From NCBI GenBank assembly GCA_016776605.1, contig JADHTB010000033.1, positions 1-37,740 of the forward strand: a stretch of DNA of 37,740 nucleotides, given 5' to 3'. The notes under the pieces are model-generated. The model was not told the origin of the DNA. It saw nothing but the letters and a program-made list of their open reading frames with translations, and made no database searches. Of the stretch, positions 16,441 through 25,026 are shown in pieces. Every line of letters begins with the position of its first letter. The first letter of the stretch is position 1. The stretch comes from Alphaproteobacteria bacterium (GTDB lineage: Bacteria; Pseudomonadota; Alphaproteobacteria; GCA-2731375). The translations under genes and the position numbers were made by a program.

Positions 16441-18042
16441 ATGATGGATTTCGATTATATCATTGTCGGCGCGGGATCGGCGGGCTGCGTCCTGGCCAAC
16501 CGGTTGAGCGTGGCGCCATTGAAGCGCACCCTGCTGCTGGAGGCTGGCGGCAAAGACAGCAGCATCTGGATCCATGTGCCGGTCGGCTTTTCCAAGATGC
16601 TGAACAACCCCGCCATGAACTGGTGTTTCGAGACCGAGCCCGAGGCAGGCACCGACAACCGCAAGATCCCGATCCCACGGGGTAAGGTGCTGGGTGGTTC
16701 CTCTTCCATCAATGGCATGTTGTATGTCCGCGGCCAGGCCCGGGACTATGACACCTGGGCCCAGATGGGCAATCGGGGCTGGTCCTATGACGATGTCCTG
16801 CCCCATTTCAAGAACACGGAACACTTCGAACGCGGCGGCAGCGACCTGCGCGGCGGCGGCGGCATGATGAACGTCGCCGACATGCGCCAGCACAATCCAC
16901 TGTTGGATGCCATGATCGAGGCCGGCGGCGAGGCCGGTTACGGCATCAATCCAGACTATAACGGCGCCAAACAGGACGGCTTTGGCTATTATCAGGTAAC
17001 CCAGCGCAATGGCCGGCGGCACAGCGCCGCCCGCGCCTTTTTGGGACCCGTCTCGCATCGCGCCAATTTAAAGATCGAGACCAATGCCATTGCCGCCCGC
17101 CTGATCATGGAGGGCAAAAGGGTCGTCGGAGTTGAATACACGGTCAACGGCGAAAAGCGCGAGGCCCGTGCCAGCCGGGAAGTGATTGTCAGCGCCGGTG
17201 CGGTGCAATCGCCGCAATTGTTGGAGTTATCGGGCATTGGCCAGCCAAAATTGCTCAAGGATCTCGGCATCGAGGTGCAGCACGAACTGCCCGGTGTTGG
17301 TGAAAGTCTGCGCGATCACTATACCGCCCGGATGAATTGGCGGGTCGGTAACGTCCGCACCCTGAACGAACAAAGCCGGGGCTGGCGCCTTGGGCTGGAG
17401 GTCCTGAAATACGGCATTGCCCGGCGCGGCATATTGACCTACACCGCCGGCATCGTGCACGGCTTTGTGCGCAGCCGGCCGGACCTGGAAACACCGGATG
17501 TGCAGTTCCATGGCGCGCACGCCAGCTATGCCTCCTCCGCCGACCGGGTACTGGAGACGGAACCGGGCATGACCATTGCGGTCTGCCAATTGCGCCCCGA
17601 AAGCCGGGGTTCGATCCATATTCGCGACAACCGGCCCGGCAGCGAGCCCGCCATCAAGCCCAACTTCCTGGCCGACGAGATCGACCGCGCCGCCCTGATC
17701 GGCGGCATGCGCATTGCCCGCGATGTGGTCAGCCAACCGGCCCTGAAGCCTTATGTCGAGTTCGAGATGAACCCCGGCCCGGACGCACAAAGCGACGACG
17801 AACTATTGTCCTTTGCCAGGGCCACGGGCGCCACGGTGTTTCACCCCATCGGCACCTGCCGCATGGGCGAAGACGCAACAGCGGTGGTCGATAGCCGCCT
17901 GCGGGTGCATGGCGTGGCAGGCCTGCGCGTCGTCGATGCCTCGATCATGCCAACCCTGGTGTCTGGCAACACCCATGCCCCGGTGGTCATGATCGCGGAA
18001 AAAGCCGCCGGCATGATCATCGAGGACGCGGCCGGGGCGTAG
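16441..18042 (+). CDS. GMC-family FAD oxidoreductase (choline dehydrogenase-like)
   Basis: The product (533 residues) is a glucose-methanol-choline oxidoreductase oxidising an alcohol group. The N-terminus carries the dinucleotide motif YIIVGAGSAGCVLANRL (GxGxxG at 10-15). GMC signature 1 follows (PRGKVLGGSSSINGMLYVRG), and signature 2 (SAGAVQSPQLLELSGIG) is in the middle. The catalytic His pair is in VFHPIGTCRMG and SGNTHAPVVMIAEKAA, where the His/Asn position of the family is His. There is no signal peptide, so it is probably cytoplasmic or peripheral to the membrane. Start: GTG 16435 is open, but ATG 16441 or 16444 fits the family better. A TTC38-like gene follows after 44 bp and is probably co-transcribed. 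Choline itself is not proven; many paralogues act on other alcohols. Confidence 0.93.
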   Translation: MMDFDYIIVGAGSAGCVLANRLSVAPLKRTLLLEAGGKDSSIWIHVPVGFSKMLNNPAMNWCFETEPEAGTDNRKIPIPRGKVLGGSSSINGMLYVRGQARDYDTWAQMGNRGWSYDDVLPHFKNTEHFERGGSDLRGGGGMMNVADMRQHNPLLDAMIEAGGEAGYGINPDYNGAKQDGFGYYQVTQRNGRRHSAARAFLGPVSHRANLKIETNAIAARLIMEGKRVVGVEYTVNGEKREARASREVIVSAGAVQSPQLLELSGIGQPKLLKDLGIEVQHELPGVGESLRDHYTARMNWRVGNVRTLNEQSRGWRLGLEVLKYGIARRGILTYTAGIVHGFVRSRPDLETPDVQFHGAHASYASSADRVLETEPGMTIAVCQLRPESRGSIHIRDNRPGSEPAIKPNFLADEIDRAALIGGMRIARDVVSQPALKPYVEFEMNPGPDAQSDDELLSFARATGATVFHPIGTCRMGEDATAVVDSRLRVHGVAGLRVVDASIMPTLVSGNTHAPVVMIAEKAAGMIIEDAAGA

Positions 18043-18086
18043 ACCCAGTGGTTGGGTAAAATCAAAATACACGTTGAGGAAACGAC

Positions 18087-19433
18087 ATGACACAACATCT
18101 CGATAGCCGCGGTCACGGGCTGACAACGTCCAGCGCGGCGGCGGCGGATGCCTTTAATGCCGGCATGCACGGCTTTATCTGCTGGCGCACCGATACCATG
18201 ACCCATTTGGACACGGCAATGGCGGCCGACCCGGACTTTGCCCTGGCCAAGCTGGCCAAGGGCTGGATTTTGCAAACGGCGCGGACCGCCGCCTTTCGGC
18301 CGCAAATTGACGCTCTATTGGCGGAAGCGGCCCCCTTGATGGATGCAGCGGACGGGCGGGAGCAGGCCTATTTTCAGGGCCTTACGGCGGCGTCGGCTGG
18401 CCGTGGCGTGGATGCCTCAACCATCATGGAGGCCATGCTGGCGCAGCATCCCACCGATCTGCTGGGCCACCGCCTGGTACAGTTCGAACTGTTCTGGAAC
18501 GGCCGCGCGGCCTGGATGCGCCAATTGGTGGAACGGGCCGCGCCTGCCTGGAACAAAAGCCTGGTCGATTATGGTGGCTTCTTGTCGGCACGGGCCTTCG
18601 CCAATGAAGAGGCTGGCAACTATGAACTGGCGGAACGCTGCGGCCGTGACGCGGTTGAAATTGATCCAACGGATTGTTGGGGCACCCATGCGGTGGCCCA
18701 CGTGCATGCCATGCAGGGCCGCGTCGATGATGGCGTCGCCTGGTTGGAGGGGCTGAACGGCAATTGGGGCGAGGCCAACCAGATCGCCCATCACCTGTGG
18801 TGGCATCTGTGCATAATGCTGCTGGAACAGGGCGCCTATGACCGCGCCCTGGCCCTGGTGACCTCGAAAATTCGCAATCCGGATTCCCCCCTGGTCAAGG
18901 CCATGCCAGGCGCACCCATTGATTTGCAGAATGTCGCGTCGCTGCTGATGCGGTTGGAACTGCGCGGCGTGGACCTGGGCGACCATTGGAATATCCTCGC
19001 TGAAATATGCGCGGGGCGTATTCACGATCATGGCAGTCCGTTCTCGGCGGCCCATGACATGCTGGTATTGACGGGCAGCGGTCAATACGATCTGGCGGCG
19101 CAGTTGTTGGATAATATGCGCGCCTTCGCGGCCACCGGCGACGGTAGTCTGGTGACCGCCTATCGGGCCGCCGGCATTCCCCTGTGCGAGGCCATGCTGG
19201 CCTATCGCCGGGGCGAATATGAGCGGGTCATCGCGCTGATCGCGCCGATCCGGCATGATCTGCATCTGATCGGCGGCAGCCATGCCCAGCGGGATCTGTT
19301 CTACCAGATCATGCTGGATGCGGCCCATCGCGCCGGGCGGAAAGACCTTATTCCGCTGTTCTTTGACGATATCCGCCGCATCGGTTTCGACAAGGTGGAG
19401 CAGCGCACCTTGTACCGGGACATGGTCGCCTAG
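18087..19433 (+). CDS. tetratricopeptide repeat protein, TTC38-like
   Basis: A 448-residue alpha-helical repeat protein resembling the TTC38 family (conserved from bacteria to mammals, function unknown). Features include an N-terminal AADAFNAGMHGFICWR segment, ADPDFALAKLAKGWIL, REQAYFQGLTAA, the HPTDLLGHRLVQFELFWNG block, and ERCGRDAVEIDPTDCWGTHAVAHV with helix-turn-helix TPR spacing, followed by EANQIAHHLWWHLCIMLLEQG. No signal peptide or TM helix is seen. The ATG has GAGGAAACGAC upstream. It follows a GMC oxidoreductase gene at 44 bp. The stop TAG (19431-19433) is the first trinucleotide of a dispersed repeat. Confidence 0.85.
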   Translation: MTQHLDSRGHGLTTSSAAAADAFNAGMHGFICWRTDTMTHLDTAMAADPDFALAKLAKGWILQTARTAAFRPQIDALLAEAAPLMDAADGREQAYFQGLTAASAGRGVDASTIMEAMLAQHPTDLLGHRLVQFELFWNGRAAWMRQLVERAAPAWNKSLVDYGGFLSARAFANEEAGNYELAERCGRDAVEIDPTDCWGTHAVAHVHAMQGRVDDGVAWLEGLNGNWGEANQIAHHLWWHLCIMLLEQGAYDRALALVTSKIRNPDSPLVKAMPGAPIDLQNVASLLMRLELRGVDLGDHWNILAEICAGRIHDHGSPFSAAHDMLVLTGSGQYDLAAQLLDNMRAFAATGDGSLVTAYRAAGIPLCEAMLAYRRGEYERVIALIAPIRHDLHLIGGSHAQRDLFYQIMLDAAHRAGRKDLIPLFFDDIRRIGFDKVEQRTLYRDMVA

Positions 19434-19533
19434 AGCATGTTTCTTCGAACATGCTCTGACTCTTAAGAGTAGAGCAATTGAACCAATTACTTAGGTCGCG
19501 AAAGCGACTCCAATTAATTGAAAATTGCTCTAG
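19431..19533. repeat. dispersed palindromic repeat cluster between convergent genes
   Basis: Three structures lie in tandem: AGAGCATGTT/AACATGCTCT (19432-19441 with 19448-19457), the perfect 12-bp palindrome ACTCTTAAGAGT (19460-19471), and AGAGCAATT (19472-19480) with AATTGCTCT (19523-19531) enclosing GTCGC-GAAA-GCGAC. The outer trinucleotides are the stop codons of both flanking convergent genes (TAG at 19431-19433 on plus, CTA at 19530-19532 read on minus). The first hairpin could act as a terminator, though no T-run follows. Confidence 0.8.
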
Positions 19534-20414
19534 GTCAGCGACAATACCGCCTCGGCGAACTCAACCGGTGCCTCTTGCGGCAGGTTGTGACCGACCAGAG
19601 GGACCACCTGGCGCTCGTAGGGGCCGGTGAAGAAGCGTTCGTGCCCGGCGCACCCCGTGGGCGCCATGACGCCGTCGCCGTCCCCATCCATGGCCAACGT
19701 CGGCACCGCGATCAGGGGGCGGGCGGCCAGTTGCGTCTCGGTCTCTTCCGCGCCGGGGTCTCCCGCGACAAAGCCATAGCGGTGGCGGTAGGAATGGATC
19801 ACCACATCGACGAAATCCGGGTTTTCAAATGACACCGCGGTTTGGTCATAGGTCCCATCGTCAAAGCGCCAGTTGGGCGACCACAATTGCCACAACAATT
19901 TACAGAATGCATGATGATTTGCCGCCAGGCCCGCCTGCCCGCGGGCGCCGTGGAAATAATATTGATACCACAAGCGGTGTTCCATATCGGGCGCTGCGGG
20001 CCGGGTGGAGCTGGCAATATTTTGAATGTTGTAGCCGTTGCAACTGACCAGCCCCCGCACCCGTTCCGGCCACAGGGCGGCCACGACACAGGCGGCCCGC
20101 CCGCCCCAGTCATAGCCCCCCAGTACCGCCTCCGGCATCTCCAGGGCGTCCATCAGGGCCAACAGATCAAGACCCAGCACCGCCTGCTGGCCGGAACGCA
20201 GGGTATCCGCCGCCAGAAACCGGGTCGGGCCATAGCCGCGCAAATAAGGCGTGATGACCCGGCAACCCGCCGCTACCAGCCGGGGCGTCACCGCATCATA
20301 GGCCCGAATGTCATAGGGAAAGCCGTGCAGCAGGATCACCGGCGTGCCATCATGGGCGCCCAACTCCTCATAGGCGACAGCCAGGACGCCGGCGGATATA
20401 TTTTTCAGCACCAT
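19530..20414 (-). CDS. alpha/beta hydrolase with Asp nucleophile (epoxide hydrolase/dehalogenase-like)
   Basis: A 294-residue alpha/beta-fold hydrolase. The oxyanion motif HGFP and the nucleophile elbow GGYDWGGRAA with Asp as nucleophile are visible, as in epoxide hydrolases and haloalkane dehalogenases. The acid is probably in AMDGDGDGVMAP and the catalytic His in LVGHNLPQEAP. A cap region (about 140-210) is rich in aromatic residues (HRLWYQYYFHGARG). A ring-opening or dehalogenation reaction is plausible; the substrate is unknown. The ATG at 20412-20414 is chosen for the GGGGGAG 7 nt upstream; the longer frame to 20459 is rejected. Its stop TAG comes from the adjoining dispersed repeat. It is divergent from the D-2-hydroxyacid dehydrogenase gene. 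Confidence 0.88.
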   Translation of the reverse strand: MVLKNISAGVLAVAYEELGAHDGTPVILLHGFPYDIRAYDAVTPRLVAAGCRVITPYLRGYGPTRFLAADTLRSGQQAVLGLDLLALMDALEMPEAVLGGYDWGGRAACVVAALWPERVRGLVSCNGYNIQNIASSTRPAAPDMEHRLWYQYYFHGARGQAGLAANHHAFCKLLWQLWSPNWRFDDGTYDQTAVSFENPDFVDVVIHSYRHRYGFVAGDPGAEETETQLAARPLIAVPTLAMDGDGDGVMAPTGCAGHERFFTGPYERQVVPLVGHNLPQEAPVEFAEAVLSLT

Positions 20415-20539
20415 TGATTGCTCCCCCATATTTCTCTGAATGTGTTCTAGTAGTCTCAATCAGCCGCTTGGGCAAATGCGCCAAATCGGGTTAGATGTCG
20501 GCAATCACCGGCCCCTATGCAAAGCGAAAGAGAAAACCT

Positions 20540-21508
20540 ATGAAAAAGCGCGTCATGATCCAAATGCCCATAAGCGATGGCCTGAAATCCGTATTCGATG
20601 GCCGGGACGATATCGAAATCGAACGCTTCACCGAGCTGGGAGAGGACAATATTTTCCAGCACATCGGCAATTATGACGCGGTCATTCTTGGTATCGCCCC
20701 CCTGACACCGCGCCTGATCGCGGCGGCGGACCGCCTGAAAATAGCCTCTCGCTTTGGGGTTGGTTACGATGCCGTCGATGTGCCGGCCCTGACCAAGGCC
20801 GGCATCCCCCTGTCCGTGGTCGGCATCGCCAACTCGGTAACCGTGGCTGAACATTCGCTGTTTTTCATGCTGGCCCTGGCCAAGCAGGCTTTGACCTATG
20901 ATCGCGAGACGCGCAAGGGCAATTGGGCGATCCGCTTCGATCAGCCGGCCTTCGATCTTGCCGGGCGCACGGTATTGATCCTGGGCTTTGGCCGCATTGG
21001 GCGGCGTCTGGTCAACCGCTGCGTGGCGATGGAGATGAACGTGCTGGTGCATGACCCGTATGTCATTCAGGACGCCATCCGCACCGCGGGCGCCACCCCG
21101 GTCACCGATTGGCGCGGCGTCCTGGGCGAGATCGATTTTCTATCGGTCAACTGCCTGAAGAACGCAGAGACCAATGGCATGGTTGGAACAGCCGAACTGG
21201 CGGCGCTGCGCAAAACAGCCTTTGTGGTCAACACCGCCCGTGGCGGTATCGTGGACGAGGCCGCGTTATACAACGCCCTGAAGGCGAAAAGCATTGCCGG
21301 CGCGGGCATCGATCCTTTCGTGGATGAGCCCGCCACGCCGGATAATCCGTTGTTCGAGCTGGACAATATTCTGGTCAGCCCGCATTCCGCCGGGGTGACC
21401 CAGGAATCAGTCTTCCGCATGGGCCAGGTGGCGGCGCAGAACGTTGTTGATTGTTTCGACGGAAATTTGAATCCCGCGAATGTCATCAACACGGAAGTGC
21501 TGAAATAG
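20540..21508 (+). CDS. D-2-hydroxyacid dehydrogenase, NAD-dependent
   Basis: A 322-residue enzyme of the D-isomer-specific 2-hydroxyacid dehydrogenase family, which reduces 2-oxo acids or oxidises D-2-hydroxyacids. The family features are SRFGVGYDAVD (substrate domain), the NAD motif LILGFGRIGRRLVNR at the centre, catalytic Arg-bearing NTARGGIVDE, a downstream Glu in DPFVDEPATPDNPL and His in SPHSAGVTQES. The order R-E-H is intact. The ATG at 20540 fits the family's KKRVMI start; an upstream in-frame ATG (20495) adds 15 basic residues that are unlikely. It resembles SerA/CtBP-like members without a regulatory ACT domain. The next gene, an MFS exporter, follows on the same strand after 90 bp. 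Confidence 0.93.
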   Translation: MKKRVMIQMPISDGLKSVFDGRDDIEIERFTELGEDNIFQHIGNYDAVILGIAPLTPRLIAAADRLKIASRFGVGYDAVDVPALTKAGIPLSVVGIANSVTVAEHSLFFMLALAKQALTYDRETRKGNWAIRFDQPAFDLAGRTVLILGFGRIGRRLVNRCVAMEMNVLVHDPYVIQDAIRTAGATPVTDWRGVLGEIDFLSVNCLKNAETNGMVGTAELAALRKTAFVVNTARGGIVDEAALYNALKAKSIAGAGIDPFVDEPATPDNPLFELDNILVSPHSAGVTQESVFRMGQVAAQNVVDCFDGNLNPANVINTEVLK

Positions 21509-21598
21509 GGCAATGGTGATGCTCGCACGGAAACTGGCGGGGCGTTCCAGGCGCGAAGCCATTGCCGGGACCGGGGCATTCAGCCTGAAAGCGGTCTA

Positions 21599-22996
21599 TT
21601 GAGCCAGTTGGAGGCTCTGCCCGGCAAAGGCCGCGCCCTGGCCGGCCTGTTGGTCGTGGGCCTGGGCACGGTGATCGTGCCTCTGGACACCTCGGTCAAT
21701 ATCGCCTTTCCCGATATCACCACTGATTTCGCCATTCCCATCGCGGCGATCCAATGGGTGGTGATCTGCTATGTCCTGACCTACGCCTCGCTGATGCTGG
21801 TGTTTGGCAAACTGGGCGATTTGTTTGGCTACAAGCGTATCTTTCTGTTCGGGTTGGCGCTATCCGCAATCGCTTTCATCCTGTGTGGACTGGCGCCAGC
21901 CTATCATTGGTTGTTGCTGGCGCGTGTCCTCCAGGGCATAGGCGCCGCCCTGGTGCTTAGTTGCGGGCCGGCCCTGGCGACGGGATTATTTCCCGAGATC
22001 AGGCGCGGCCGGGCCCTGGGCGCCTACACCATGATGTTCGGCATTGGCGCCGCCGCCGGGCCATCCCTGGGGGGGATCATGGTGCAGACCTGGGGCTGGG
22101 AGTCGGTGTTCTGGTTTCGCCTGCCCATCACGCTGGTGGCCCTGGCCGCGCTGCCCTGGCTACGGCCCGCGCAGGGGGCTAAACGCAGCGGCAGCTTCGA
22201 TCTGCTTGGCGCATTGCTGTTGGCCCTGGGCATGGCGGCACTGTTATTGGCGATAAATCAGCTTCAGGCCGATCTGGTTCGTGGTTTAACCATCGCAATC
22301 CTGGGCATTCTGGCCCTGACCGCGTTTGTCCTGCGCGAAATACGGTCACCTGAACCCATCATCCCCCTGGCGGTCTTTCGCCGGTTGGATTTTACCATGC
22401 TGAATATCGTCAACAGTCTGGTCAATCTGGTTGGTTTCGCCTCGTTGCTGTTGGTGCCCTATTATCTGGTCCGGGCGACGGATTATTCCCTGGCCCTTAG
22501 CGGCGCTATTTTGGCGACCGGTCCTCTGGGCCTGGCGCTGTCCGCCCCCCTGGGCGGCTGGGTGTTAAGCGGGCGGCCCAGGGCCAGCCGCCTGGCCCTG
22601 CTGGGCGCGGTCATGGTTGCCGTCTCCACCATCATCATGGGCACCTGGGACACGGGCGCTGGGATTTGGCTGATGAGTGCGCCGCTATTGGCGCAGGGCA
22701 TTGGTTTGGGGTTGTTCCAAGTCTGTATTCTGGACGTAGTCACCGGGCGCCTGGATGTGCAGGACCGTGGCGTCGCCGGCAGCTTGGCCATGGTCACCCG
22801 AACCATCGGCGTTGTCCTGGGCGCGACCAGCCTGTCTCTGGGTTTCGCCAGCCTGCGGCACGCGGCCTCCGCCAGCGGCCTGGAGGTGGAGGCAGCATTC
22901 CTCTCCGCCTTCCAATCTACCTTCTTTTACGCCGGCGTTGGCCTGCTTGTCTGTCTAGGCGTGACCCTGCTGCGCCCGCGCCTATGGTTCAGCTAG
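21599..22996 (+). CDS. MFS exporter, DHA2-like 14-TM family
   Basis: A 465-residue polytopic protein. Helix 1 ends in PLDTSVNIAFPDIT, the DHA2 motif D1 with the acidic residue (Asp) that the other MFS protein in this window lacks. Motif A appears as GKLGDLFGYKRIFLFG and motif C as GIGAAAGPSLGG. Fourteen helices are predicted, although the total is short for this family. The first codon is TTG at 21599 with no good Shine-Dalgarno, so the start is provisional. It could export drugs, organic acids or a pathway intermediate linked to the upstream dehydrogenase. The last 15 nt overlap the convergent [2Fe-2S] gene. Confidence 0.85.
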   Translation: MSQLEALPGKGRALAGLLVVGLGTVIVPLDTSVNIAFPDITTDFAIPIAAIQWVVICYVLTYASLMLVFGKLGDLFGYKRIFLFGLALSAIAFILCGLAPAYHWLLLARVLQGIGAALVLSCGPALATGLFPEIRRGRALGAYTMMFGIGAAAGPSLGGIMVQTWGWESVFWFRLPITLVALAALPWLRPAQGAKRSGSFDLLGALLLALGMAALLLAINQLQADLVRGLTIAILGILALTAFVLREIRSPEPIIPLAVFRRLDFTMLNIVNSLVNLVGFASLLLVPYYLVRATDYSLALSGAILATGPLGLALSAPLGGWVLSGRPRASRLALLGAVMVAVSTIIMGTWDTGAGIWLMSAPLLAQGIGLGLFQVCILDVVTGRLDVQDRGVAGSLAMVTRTIGVVLGATSLSLGFASLRHAASASGLEVEAAFLSAFQSTFFYAGVGLLVCLGVTLLRPRLWFS

Positions 22997-23326
22997 CCGC
23001 TCGTCGGGGGGCAGAGTGTCGGTGACCAGGTCGCGGATCAGGCGTTTGTTGGGCAGGGGTTCGATCAGCATTTCGCCGGCCCGCAGGGGCGTGGTGCAGG
23101 CATAGCCGGTGCGGCCATCGATCCGCATGACGCATTCCTTGCAAGCATTGGCGTTGATGCAGGAATAGCGCACGGCCAGGGAAGCATCCCGGTTCCCCCT
23201 GATCCAGCGCAGGGCGTCCAGCACCGATTGTCCGTCCTCGAATTCAAATTCGAAATGCTCGAATTGCGCCGGCCCCTCCGGCCCACCCCGGCGGATTTTC
23301 AGGTCGGCGGAATGGCGTTCACTCAT
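22982..23326 (-). CDS. short [2Fe-2S] protein like the SdhB/FrdB N-terminal domain
   Basis: A 114-residue protein matching only the N-terminal plant-type ferredoxin domain of succinate dehydrogenase/fumarate reductase iron-sulfur subunits: DGQSVLDALRWIRG, then YSCINANACKECVMRIDG, then GYACTTPL. The cysteines form C-x5-C-x2-C-x11-C; the family usually has C-x4-C, so the first spacing is one residue longer. The C-terminal domain that binds [4Fe-4S] and [3Fe-4S] clusters is absent and the stop is natural. It overlaps the stop of the flavoprotein gene by 4 nt (ATGA), which shows they are made together. It should pass electrons to or from the flavoprotein. No cytochrome b or membrane anchor is nearby, so the complex is probably soluble. 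Confidence 0.85.
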   Translation of the reverse strand: MSERHSADLKIRRGGPEGPAQFEHFEFEFEDGQSVLDALRWIRGNRDASLAVRYSCINANACKECVMRIDGRTGYACTTPLRAGEMLIEPLPNKRLIRDLVTDTLPPDERLAEP

Positions 23327-25023
23327 GACGGTTGCTCCTCCGGGGCCAGGCGGCGCACCTCGCCACGTGACAATTGCAGTTCATCACCCGACAGGCGCAG
23401 GACCTGATTATAGCCCCAGGCTTCATCCAGGCCGGGATAATCCTCCCGCTGATGGGCGCCACGGCTTTCCGTCCGGGTTCGGGCGGCGGTCGCGATGGTC
23501 CGGGCAACCGCCAGCATATTGCGCAAGCCAAGCCAGTCGGCCAGTTGCTGATTAAAGGGCGCCCGCGCGCCGGTGGGCATATCAGGCAAGGCAGCGGTCA
23601 TTTCCGCTATGGCGTCAAGGGCATGGGTCAAACCTTCGTCGGTGCGAAAGGGGCCGACATCTTGTTGCAGCAGGTCCTTCAATGCGGCGATGGCGGCCGT
23701 CGGGGTGGGTCCGTCGCCGGTCTGGCCGGCCGCGGTTTCGATAACGCGCAGATACGGCTTGGCGGCGTCCCGGATATCCGGGGCGGCGTTGCCCTGGGCC
23801 ATGGCGGCGGCGGAACGCCCGGCCAGCTCGCCAAACACGAACGCTTCGGTAATGGCATTGCCCGACAGGCGGTTGGCGCCGTTGGCGCCGCCCACCGCTT
23901 CCCCCGCCGCGAACAGGTTGGGGACGTTGGTCGCCAGGGTGTCATCCACCCGCAAACCGCCCATGTGGTAATGGGCGATGGGGTAGACTTCTATGGCCAT
24001 TTTGGTCAGGTCAATGCCGGCATCGGCCAGACGGTCGATCACCGGGCCAAAGGCGGCGCGCAGATCCGCATCCGGGATATGTTCAAAGGACAACCAGGCC
24101 CCGCCATGGGGAGAGCCGCGCCCGGCTTCTACTTCCTTGTAGATGGCATAGGTGGCGGTGTCTCTGGTGACCACATATTTGCCGTCCTCCGCCGTGCCGT
24201 AATTCTGCGTGAACTCTTCTCCCGCGCTGTTCAATAAACGGCCGCCCAGCTTGTAGCGAAAGGGATCCCACATGATCGGGTCCATGCCGATCAAACGCGG
24301 CGCCAGATGGCCGATGGGGAAAAACTGCACGAATTCCATATCGATCAGCTCGGCGCCGGCGCGCAGGCCCATGGCAAAGCCATCGCCGCCCATATTGGCG
24401 GAGGCGGAATTACGGCTGTACATGCTGGTCAGGCCGCCGGTGGCGATCACCGTGGCCTTGGCGGCAATGGTCACCGTCTGGCCGGTTTCCAGATGCAGGG
24501 CCACGGCGCCCACCGCCCGGCCATCCTGGAGCACCAGATCGGTTACCGTCAGATCGGATATGCGGCGCACGCTGTCATGGCGCCTGACCTGATTGCGCAG
24601 GGTGCGTGACGATGCCGGCCCGGTGTTGAGGAAATCCACATAGACACAGCGGTTGCGGTCATGGCCCGGTGCGTGCGCCTGGGTAATATGGTTGCCCTTT
24701 CGGGCCCAGCCGACGCCCCATGCCTCCATCTGCCAAATCCGCTCCGGCGCGGTACGGCAGAGAATTTCCGCCAAGGGCTCATCGACCAGACCCCGCCCGG
24801 CGGTAATGGTATCCTTCAGGTGAAAGCGCCAATCATCGGGCTCTTCCTCGCCGATGGCGGCGGCCACGGTCATCTGGGCCATGATGGTGGCGCCGGAACG
24901 CCCGATCACGCTTTTATCCAGCAACAGCACCTGGGCGCCCGCCTCGGCGGCGGAAATCGCGGCATACATACCGGCGCCGCCGGCCCCGATGATCAGAACA
25001 TCGGTCTCTAGATATTGACCCAT
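23323..25023 (-). CDS. fumarate reductase/succinate dehydrogenase-like flavoprotein
   Basis: A 566-residue FAD protein of the FrdA/SdhA/NadB/AprA superfamily. The N-terminal dinucleotide motif VLIIGAGGAGMYAAI is at about 9-23, followed by GRSGATIMAQMTVAAA where SdhA/FrdA carry the covalently flavinylated His; no His is there, so FAD is predicted to be non-covalent. Residues like the FRD active site remain: HYHMGG, VTRDTATY and GANGANRLSGNAITEA. The C-terminal helical region (about 440-566) ends in QREDYPGLDEAWGYNQVL, as in SdhA/AprA. The start ATG is 3 nt after the LLM gene's stop and the end overlaps the [2Fe-2S] gene by 4 nt. The likely role is two-electron reduction or oxidation of a C=C or C-C bond in a soluble two-subunit enzyme; the substrate is unknown. 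Confidence 0.88.
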   Translation of the reverse strand: MGQYLETDVLIIGAGGAGMYAAISAAEAGAQVLLLDKSVIGRSGATIMAQMTVAAAIGEEEPDDWRFHLKDTITAGRGLVDEPLAEILCRTAPERIWQMEAWGVGWARKGNHITQAHAPGHDRNRCVYVDFLNTGPASSRTLRNQVRRHDSVRRISDLTVTDLVLQDGRAVGAVALHLETGQTVTIAAKATVIATGGLTSMYSRNSASANMGGDGFAMGLRAGAELIDMEFVQFFPIGHLAPRLIGMDPIMWDPFRYKLGGRLLNSAGEEFTQNYGTAEDGKYVVTRDTATYAIYKEVEAGRGSPHGGAWLSFEHIPDADLRAAFGPVIDRLADAGIDLTKMAIEVYPIAHYHMGGLRVDDTLATNVPNLFAAGEAVGGANGANRLSGNAITEAFVFGELAGRSAAAMAQGNAAPDIRDAAKPYLRVIETAAGQTGDGPTPTAAIAALKDLLQQDVGPFRTDEGLTHALDAIAEMTAALPDMPTGARAPFNQQLADWLGLRNMLAVARTIATAARTRTESRGAHQREDYPGLDEAWGYNQVLRLSGDELQLSRGEVRRLAPEEQPS

Positions 25024-25026
25024 GCG

